Shown here: in pieces, positions 6,077 to 10,091 of the stretch
Layout of the letters: every line of letters begins with the position of its first letter
Numbering within the stretch: the stretch's first letter is position 1
Made by a program: the position numbers and the translations under genes
Notes under the pieces: model-generated
Seen by the model: only the letters and a program-made list of their open reading frames with translations
Databases searched by the model: none
Told to the model about the DNA's origin: nothing
Assembly: GCA_013329135.1 (NCBI GenBank)
Contig: DUKU01000014.1
Location: 1 to 10,091 of the forward strand
DNA from: Thermoplasmata archaeon
GTDB lineage: Archaea; Thermoplasmatota; Thermoplasmata; UBA10834
Direction: 5' to 3'
DNA length: 10,091 nt

Positions 6077-7348
6077 ATGGCAGAGAAACCACACATGAAC
6101 TTGGTGTTCATCGGACACGTCGACCACGGCAAGTCGACCACTGTCGGCCGACTGCTCCTCGACACAGGGCACATCGAGCCCCACGTGATCGAGAAGTACA
6201 AGAAAGAGGCTGAACAGAAGGGCAAGGCGACTTTCGAGTTCGCGTGGGTCATGGATGGACTCAAGGAGGAGCGGGAAAGAGGTCTCACCATCGATGTGGC
6301 GCACAAGAGGTTCAACACCCAGAAGTACTACTTCACCATCATCGACGCGCCCGGCCACAGGGACTTCGTGAAGAACATGATCACGGGTACGAGCCAGGCC
6401 GACGCTGCGGTCATAGTGGTGTCATCCATCGAGGGTCCCCAGGCGCAGACGAAGGAGCACATATTCCTCGCCAGGACGCTCGGTGTGAACCAGATCGTCA
6501 TCGATGTCAACAAGATGGACGCGGTCAAGTACGACCAGGCCAAGTACGAGGAGACGAAGAAGGCCGTCACCGAGCTGCTCAAGACAGTGGGCTTCAAGGC
6601 CGACGAGATACCCTTCATCCCGTGCTCCGGCTACAAGGGCGACAACATCGCCTCGAAGTCGGCGAACACACCCTGGTACAAGGGCCCGACGATGGTCGAG
6701 GCGCTCGACGCGCTCAAGGCGCCATCGAAGTTCACCGACAAGCCCCTGAGGCTGCCGGTCCAGGATGTCTATACCATCACAGGCGTCGGCACGGTCCCAG
6801 TGGGCAGGGTCGAGACCGGTGTGATCAAGCCGGACATGAAGATCATCTTCATGCCGTCGAACAAGGTCGGCGAGGTCAAGTCGGTCGAGATGCACCACGA
6901 GCAGATGGCCAAGGCGGAGCCCGGGGACAACGTCGGGTTCAACGTCAGAGGCATATCGAAGACCGATGTCAAGAGGGGCGATGTGGCCGGCCCGGTGGAC
7001 AACCCACCGACGGTTGCGAAGTCCTTCACCGCGCAGATAATGGTCCTGAACCACCCGAGCGTCATCACGGTCGGGTACACCCCGGTGTTCCACTGCCACA
7101 CGGCCCAGGTCGCGTGCATGTTCACCGAGCTTCAGAAGAAGCTCGACCCGAGGACGGGCACCGTGAAGGAGGAGAACCCACAGTTCCTGAAGACCGGCGA
7201 TGCGGCCATCGTGAAGATCACGCCGACCAAGCCGCTGGCCATCGAGAAGGCGAAGGAGTTCCCGCAGCTGGGGAGGTTCGCCATCAGGGACATGGGCCAG
7301 ACCGTCGCGGCGGGAATGGTCATCGACATCGAGAAGAAGGAGATGTAA
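6077..7348 (+). CDS. tuf: Translation elongation factor EF-1alpha (aEF1A)
   Basis: This 423-residue GTPase carries aminoacyl-tRNA to the ribosomal A site. G1 GHVDHGKST is at residues 13-21, the G2 threonine lies in ERGLTID, G3 DAPGH is at 90-94 and G4 NKMD at 145-148. The beta-barrel domains follow, with the archaeal/eukaryotic signature LPVQDVYTITGVGTVPVGRVETG and C-terminal GRFAIRDMGQTVAAGMV. Length is normal for the family. The ATG at 6077 has GGAGG at 6065-6069. Gene order fusA-tuf-rpsJ is the conserved archaeal str arrangement. The AT-richer gap before it holds a likely promoter. Nothing is truncated or unusual, and codon use is GC-rich like that of fusA. Confidence 0.97.
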   Translation: MAEKPHMNLVFIGHVDHGKSTTVGRLLLDTGHIEPHVIEKYKKEAEQKGKATFEFAWVMDGLKEERERGLTIDVAHKRFNTQKYYFTIIDAPGHRDFVKNMITGTSQADAAVIVVSSIEGPQAQTKEHIFLARTLGVNQIVIDVNKMDAVKYDQAKYEETKKAVTELLKTVGFKADEIPFIPCSGYKGDNIASKSANTPWYKGPTMVEALDALKAPSKFTDKPLRLPVQDVYTITGVGTVPVGRVETGVIKPDMKIIFMPSNKVGEVKSVEMHHEQMAKAEPGDNVGFNVRGISKTDVKRGDVAGPVDNPPTVAKSFTAQIMVLNHPSVITVGYTPVFHCHTAQVACMFTELQKKLDPRTGTVKEENPQFLKTGDAAIVKITPTKPLAIEKAKEFPQLGRFAIRDMGQTVAAGMVIDIEKKEM

Positions 7349-7395
7349 ACCCCTTAAACCGCTTATCCATGTTTTTCATGTGAGGTTTTGTTGAA

Positions 7396-7707
7396 ATGTC
7401 GCAGAGGGCCAGGATATCGCTGAGCGGAACGGACCCGGAGAAGGTAGACGGCGTCTGCAACCAGATCAAGACCATCAGCGAGAAGACAGGCGTGGACATG
7501 TCCGGCCCTATACCACTCCCGACCAAGAGGCTCAAGGTGCCGGTGCGCAAGAGCCCGGACGGCGAGGGCTCCGAGACCTGGGACCGATGGGAGATGCGCG
7601 TCCACAAGAGGCTCATAGACCTCGACGCGGACGAGCGCGCCCTGAGACAGCTGATGAGGATACAGGTCCCGGACGGCGTCAACATCGAGATCGTCCTGAG
7701 GTCCTGA
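7396..7707 (+). CDS. rpsJ: 30S ribosomal protein S10 (archaeal uS10)
   Basis: The 103-residue product has the archaeal S10 pattern: ARISLSGTDPEKVDGVCNQIK near the start, GPIPLPTKRLKVPVRKSPDGEGSETWDRWEMRVHKR in the centre, and VPDGVNIEIVLRS at the end. uS10 lies in the head of the small subunit. Length matches the family, usually about 102. The ATG at 7396 has only a weak ribosome site, GTGAGG at 7380-7385. The 47-base gap after tuf holds CTTAAAC (7353-7359) and GCTTATCC (7361-7368), either of which could be a weak TATA box, so both read-through from tuf and an own start are possible. It closes the translation cluster. Confidence 0.96.
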   Translation: MSQRARISLSGTDPEKVDGVCNQIKTISEKTGVDMSGPIPLPTKRLKVPVRKSPDGEGSETWDRWEMRVHKRLIDLDADERALRQLMRIQVPDGVNIEIVLRS

Positions 7708-7711
7708 ACCG

Positions 7712-7730
7712 TCAGGCATTGTTATGCTGA
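7712..7730 (+). terminator. Possible terminator hairpin after rpsJ
   Basis: TCAGGCAT and ATGCTGA can pair with one bulged G around a TGTT loop, four bases after the rpsJ stop, followed by TTT. Two more small hairpins follow (7737-7753 and 7759-7775). The T run is short, so termination here is a guess based on position. Confidence 0.35.
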
Positions 7731-7736
7731 TTTGAG

Positions 7737-7775
7737 GGCGGGCAACGGCCGCCATATCTTGTGTTTGAATCACAA
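7737..7775 (+). other. Two further short hairpins in the rpsJ 3' gap
   Basis: GGCGG (7737-7741) can pair with CCGCC (7749-7753) across seven bases, and TTGTG (7759-7763) with CACAA (7771-7775) across seven bases. The rest of the gap to 7872 shows no gene. The hairpins could help end the translation transcript or be chance; each stem is only five base pairs. Confidence 0.25.
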
Positions 7776-7872
7776 TAGTGCACACCTTCATAGCCCTGCG
7801 AGTCGCGTTGAACCCCTGCGCAAGCATGATATCAGATAACTGTGATTACATGGGTGCGGGAGTGGGTGGGGT

Positions 7873-8505
7873 TTGTACAAGCATGAGCACACGGGTGCTG
7901 TCGTAGTGCTGACAGTCTTCGCGGTCGTCCTGGCCATGGCGTCTTTCACGTTGCCTTACTACATGGTGACGGACGGGCGCGTCACCGATTCGGGTTGGGT
8001 GAGATACAGCACCATAGAGTTCTATCCGTCGTTCTACGACGGGGACGAAGTGAGGACCTATTCCTCCGGATATGATGAAATCGGTGCGCTGTTCGACATC
8101 GTCTGGGCCCTGATGTGGCTCTGGGCGTTGGGAGCCCTGGTCTACATATCGAGGATCATCAACACCGACGAGTCAGAGCTCCAACGGTGGCATGCGGGCT
8201 TCGTCGCCGGGTGGGTGCTGTGTGTGTTTGCCATCCTGCCCCCGTTGGTCTTCGCCCTCCTCATCAGCGGCTCATTCTACGCGAGCTTGGACTGGGTCGG
8301 ACCGTTCCCGTTCGACGGGTTCATGGGCAGCACGGAATACGATGAATGGGGCCCTATGTACGGATGGGCGCTGCTCGCCTTCGCGTGTGCGATTCAGTTG
8401 GCGGCCGTCCTCGTCAGGAACATCCCCGAGGTCTTGCACTCGACCAAGGGTCCCGAGGAGGTTCCGGCGGATGTGGCGGCCAGGGGTGACCTGCCGGTCA
8501 GGTGA
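7873..8505 (+). CDS. Four-helix membrane protein, function unknown
   Basis: The 210-residue protein has four likely membrane segments at about residues 8-30, 72-94, 109-131 and 162-182. An extracellular-looking loop of some 40 residues lies between the first two, rich in Tyr, Ser, Asp and Gly. A short polar tail from residue 183 probably faces the cytoplasm. I do not recognise a family, and there is no catalytic or cofactor motif. The frame opens at a TTG at 7873, preceded by GGTGGGG-like bases at 7866-7870. No in-frame ATG or GTG lies just upstream, and starting at the next Met (residue 22) would cut the first helix, so TTG is preferred. GC-rich codon use matches the core genes, which supports it being real. 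It stands between rpsJ and the tRNA-Ala promoter with no operon partner. Confidence 0.78.
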   Translation: MYKHEHTGAVVVLTVFAVVLAMASFTLPYYMVTDGRVTDSGWVRYSTIEFYPSFYDGDEVRTYSSGYDEIGALFDIVWALMWLWALGALVYISRIINTDESELQRWHAGFVAGWVLCVFAILPPLVFALLISGSFYASLDWVGPFPFDGFMGSTEYDEWGPMYGWALLAFACAIQLAAVLVRNIPEVLHSTKGPEEVPADVAARGDLPVR

Positions 8506-8547
8506 TGCCGGGACGCCAAGGCTCTCGTCAGGCCGAGCCAGGAAACC

Positions 8548-8554
8548 TATTTAA
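8548..8554 (+). promoter_or_regulatory. TATA box of tRNA-Ala
   Basis: TATTTAA preceded by GGAAACC, which resembles a BRE plus TATA, is centred about 37 bases before the tRNA. Initiation would fall near 8577, giving a leader of about ten bases to be removed by RNase P. A second AT-rich patch, TATTTGATA, follows at 8561-8569 but is too close to start before the tRNA. Confidence 0.6.
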
Positions 8555-8587
8555 CCGACCTATTTGATAGACCGCCCGCCAGGACGC

Positions 8588-8659
8588 GGGCCGATAGATC
8601 AGTGGAAGATCGCCTGCTTTGCAAGCAGGAGGTCAGGGGTTCAAATCCCCTTCGGTCCA
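8588..8659 (+). tRNA. tRNA-Ala, anticodon TGC
   Basis: The 72 bases fold into a complete cloverleaf. The acceptor stem is GGGCCGA with TCGGTCC, the D stem GATC/GATC, the anticodon stem CCTGC/GCAGG around loop TTTGCAA, and the T stem AGGGG/CCCCT around TTCAAAT. The anticodon TGC is at 8620-8622. The third acceptor pair is G-T, that is G3-U70, the identity element for alanyl-tRNA synthetase, which confirms the alanine call. The discriminator base is A and CCA is not encoded. No intron is seen. The last 17 bases are repeated at 9170-9186, which marks this gene as a likely integration target. Confidence 0.97.
8643..8659 (+). repeat. Left copy of tRNA-end direct repeat (candidate att site)
   Basis: AAATCCCCTTCGGTCCA is the last 17 bases of tRNA-Ala, covering part of the T loop, the 3' T stem, the 3' acceptor strand and the discriminator base. 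It recurs exactly at 9170-9186. The 3' halves of tRNA genes are the usual attachment sites of archaeal and bacterial integrases. Confidence 0.75.
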
Positions 8660-8727
8660 CATACAAGAGAATGGGCTCCGAAATTGTAGAGATACGCTAT
8701 TGTAGGGTCAAGACCATCTGAAGCTGC

Positions 8728-9021
8728 ATGAGACGGAGCGTTGCTGCTATTGCGGTCATATCCATTCTAGGCTTGTGCATGTTCATCTTTGAACTCAGTG
8801 CGTTGGCATCCGACGCTTCGGGATTAGCTTACCTTGGCATCATGCCGCCCCTGTGTGTCGCCGTCGTTGGATTGGCATTCTTTGTGATTGGTAGAGTCAG
8901 ACGCCCGTGGCCTGAGGAAAACCCTGCGCCCATGCTGTACGCTATAGCTATGTGCCTGGCGCTATCGGCATACTCTGCCCTGCTACTGATCTACATCATG
9001 TGTCTCGGTTACAGCAGCTGA
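8728..9021 (+). CDS. Small three-helix membrane protein, function unknown
   Basis: The 97-residue frame begins MRRSVAAIAVISILG and has three hydrophobic stretches, at about residues 4-27, 32-54 and 70-92. A basic patch (GRVRRPWPEE) follows the second, as in an inside loop of a membrane protein. No family is recognised and there are no catalytic motifs. No good Shine-Dalgarno site precedes the ATG. The AT-rich bases at 8690-8705 could hold a weak promoter. It is the only plausible gene between the two 17-base repeats, so it would be the sole cargo of the suspected element. Codon use is less GC-rich than in the ribosomal genes. The helix pattern favours a real protein, but short length and weak start signals leave doubt. 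Confidence 0.5.
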   Translation: MRRSVAAIAVISILGLCMFIFELSALASDASGLAYLGIMPPLCVAVVGLAFFVIGRVRRPWPEENPAPMLYAIAMCLALSAYSALLLIYIMCLGYSS

Positions 9022-9070
9022 ATCGGTCTCGAAGTCATGAGAAGCCATTGTGGCTGAGATGGAGTCTGGT

Positions 9071-9094
9071 GAGGGACAATAGGCCCCTCCTTTT
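9071..9094 (+). terminator. Possible terminator after the small membrane protein
   Basis: GAGGG (9071-9075) can pair with CCCTC (9085-9089) around a nine-base loop, and TTTT follows at 9091-9094. It lies about 50 bases after the stop of the small membrane protein. The stem is short, so this is tentative. Confidence 0.35.
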
Positions 9095-9169
9095 CGTTAC
9101 CCTTCCCGAGATGCCTTTCCGGAAGGTTGTTGTACCTTTCTCAGCCGAGCCAGTCGAAAATGTGGGCAG

Positions 9170-9186
9170 AAATCCCCTTCGGTCCA
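9170..9186 (+). repeat. Right copy of tRNA-end direct repeat (candidate att site)
   Basis: AAATCCCCTTCGGTCCA matches the 3' end of tRNA-Ala at all 17 positions in the same orientation. Identity stops on both sides: G instead of C on the left, and T instead of C on the right. The bases before it do not resemble the 5' part of a tRNA, so it is a 3'-end fragment and not a decayed full tRNA gene. Confidence 0.75.
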
Positions 9187-9195
9187 TTTTCGCAA

Positions 9196-9207
9196 TTTAA
9201 TATAAAT
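9196..9207. promoter_or_regulatory. Strong TATA-like patch without an assigned gene
   Basis: TTTAATATAAAT lies ten bases after the right repeat copy. On the plus strand it would start transcription near 9227, where no coding frame follows. On the minus strand it would start inside the repeat. It could be a remnant promoter at the element boundary or drive an unseen RNA. Confidence 0.3.
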
Positions 9208-9386
9208 GTTCGTATTCTTTGTATTCGACGTTTCAGGCCTTGAGAAGGGGGTCATGGGTGCAAGACCATAGGGGATGAATTGCAGCAGAAACAGAATTGC
9301 GCCCTAGGGGGCGGTCCTCTCTCTGATTCCAATCCATCTTTCATCAGGAGACAAGGGTTCTCCCTGAACAAGGGATTCTAGACCTT

Positions 9387-10091
9387 CTATCTCGATCGAT
9401 AGTGTCTCCTATCCTGTCGATTCATATTCTGTCTTCTTTGACCTCTTTGTTGTTTCGGCGGCGGTCTTGCAGCAGCGCCGACAGCATCTCTTGCTGTGTT
9501 GGAATGGAATGAATGAGGCATCACTTCGATGTTCATCTTTATGAGGCTCTCGATTTCTCTCAAGGCATCCCGCTCATAGCTTGCGCACAGGGAATACGCA
9601 GTGCCCTTGGCCCCTGCTCTTGCGGTACGGCCGATCCTATGAACATAGTTCTCAACCTGGTTGACAGGTAGGTCATAGTTTATCACGTGGGATATGTCAT
9701 CGATATCGATGCCTCTTGCGGCGATGTCAGTTGCAACCAGCACTCTGGCATGTCCTGATTTGAAACTGTCCAATGCTCTCGTCCTCTGACCCTGTGACTT
9801 GTTGCCGTGTATGGCTTCAGCCCGAATGCCCTGACTGGTCAGCGTCTCGGCGACGTTGTTGGCCCTTCTCTTTGTTCTTGCGAATACCAGTACACATTTG
9901 AGATCTTCATGTTCCAGCAATTCCAGTAGGATCGCGATCTTGTTTCTTTCGTCTACAAAGAGGACTTTCTGTTGGACCAGTTTCACTGTGGATGCCTGAG
10001 GAGTGACTTCAACGCGCACAGGATGACGGAGCAAGGTCTTTGCAAGCTCGCTTATCCTCTGCGGCATTGTCGCTGAAAGGAATATCGACTG
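9387..10091 (-). CDS. RhlE-like DEAD-box RNA helicase, C-terminal half (runs off the window)
   Basis: The visible 234 residues are the end of an ATP-dependent RNA helicase. They open with IFLSATMP, which holds motif III (SAT), and continue through the second RecA domain: VLVFARTKRRANNVAE, AIHGNKSQGQRTRALDSFKSG, motif V VLVATDIAARGIDID and motif VI YVHRIGRTARAG with both arginine-finger positions present. A basic, Gln/Arg-rich tail of about 30 residues ends the protein and probably binds RNA non-specifically. The HGNKSQ...RTRALDSFKSG wording is that of the bacterial RhlE subgroup. Such proteins unwind short RNA duplexes in ribosome assembly or cold response. The start, motif I and the DEAD box lie to the right of the window. 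Codon use is less GC-rich than in the ribosomal genes, which fits acquisition by transfer. Confidence 0.92.
   Translation of the reverse strand, partial: QSIFLSATMPQRISELAKTLLRHPVRVEVTPQASTVKLVQQKVLFVDERNKIAILLELLEHEDLKCVLVFARTKRRANNVAETLTSQGIRAEAIHGNKSQGQRTRALDSFKSGHARVLVATDIAARGIDIDDISHVINYDLPVNQVENYVHRIGRTARAGAKGTAYSLCASYERDALREIESLIKMNIEVMPHSFHSNTARDAVGAAARPPPKQQRGQRRQNMNRQDRRHYRSR

Larger units (their letters stand above)
8660..9186. mobile_element. Possible small or decayed element integrated at tRNA-Ala
   Basis: The interval from the end of the tRNA to the end of the second repeat copy is 527 bases, the layout expected if an element inserted at the tRNA 3' end and left the intact tRNA on one side. 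Inside is one small membrane-protein reading frame and no integrase, replication or structural gene. Base composition is visibly more AT-rich than in the ribosomal genes. It may be a deletion remnant of a larger plasmid- or virus-derived element, an element mobilised by an integrase encoded elsewhere, or one segment of a longer array of insertions that continues past the window. No mobility gene is present, so activity cannot be claimed. Confidence 0.5.
9022..9386. other. Gene-free stretch of 365 bases with hairpin, att-like repeat and TATA-like patch
   Basis: I see no convincing protein-coding frame here. The stretch holds a hairpin followed by T residues at 9071-9094, the palindrome TTCCGGAA at 9117-9124, the second 17-base tRNA repeat at 9170-9186, a strong AT-rich box at 9196-9207, and a GC-rich short hairpin near 9300-9313 (CGCCC with GGGCG). 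The part after 9187 separates the repeat from the end of the helicase gene. Confidence 0.6.

Noticed and set aside
3900..6092. A 730-residue open frame antisense to fusA
   Set aside because: It mirrors the GC-rich third-position pattern of fusA, shows Leu/Asp/Arg/His/Val-rich low-information sequence and no domain. The plus-strand EF-2 is certain.
8952..9200. Plus-strand frame of 82 residues running across the right repeat copy
   Set aside because: It overlaps the end of the better-supported small membrane protein, has mixed composition, and shows no ribosome site or motif.
9270..9330. Possible C/D-box guide RNA (GATGA near 9275, CTGA near 9321)
   Set aside because: The C box fits only loosely, no internal D' and C' boxes are clear, and the closing stem is weak.
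9347..9374. Short direct repeat ACAAGGG and a small hairpin downstream of the helicase stop
   Set aside because: Seven bases and a stem of about four pairs are within chance. No T run follows on the minus strand, so it was not called a terminator.
1..10091. CRISPR arrays, insertion-sequence ends, toxin-antitoxin pairs, defence genes
   Set aside because: No regularly spaced repeats, transposase or integrase motifs, or paired toxin-antitoxin frames are visible in either strand.

Overview
This window is archaeal chromosome. It carries a translation cluster with archaeal-type proteins: ribosomal proteins S12 and S7, EF-2 with the diphthamide-site motif, EF-1alpha and S10. Beside it are archaeosine tRNA-guanine transglycosylase, the archaeal/eukaryotic peptidyl-tRNA hydrolase Pth2 and a DUF99 protein. 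Genes are preceded by TATA-like boxes, and Shine-Dalgarno sites of the GGTGA or GGAGG type are common. The core genes are GC-rich. The protein sequences look most like those of the Thermoplasmatota (Thermoplasmata or Methanomassiliicoccales relatives), but this lineage call is an impression from memory, not a search result.

Layout. 1-194 (minus) is the start of tgtA, running off the left edge. It is divergent from a tight three-gene plus-strand cluster: a DUF1616-like membrane protein, pth2 and a DUF99 protein (295-1813). Next is a lone membrane protein with a C-terminal zinc ribbon (1882-2448). The str-type cluster follows at 2547-7707: rpsL, rpsG, fusA (EF-2), tuf (EF-1alpha) and rpsJ. After a short hairpin-rich gap come a four-helix membrane protein (7873-8505) and tRNA-Ala(TGC) (8588-8659) with its own TATA box.

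From the tRNA onward the character changes. Base composition drops, intergenic space grows, and 17 bases of the tRNA 3' end are repeated exactly 527 bases downstream (8643-8659 and 9170-9186). That is the usual footprint of site-specific integration into a tRNA gene. The 527-base interval holds only a small three-helix membrane protein and no integrase, so it looks like a mini-element or a decayed remnant. Beyond the second repeat lie about 200 bases without a gene but with a strong TATA-like sequence. The window ends in the C-terminal half of a bacterial-style RhlE-like DEAD-box RNA helicase on the minus strand.

How it works together: most of the window serves translation, including tRNA modification, ribosome decoding-site proteins, both elongation GTPases, peptidyl-tRNA recycling and a tRNA. 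The membrane proteins have no assigned function. I see no clearly new defence or mobile system. The most interesting signal is the tRNA-bounded insertion scar.
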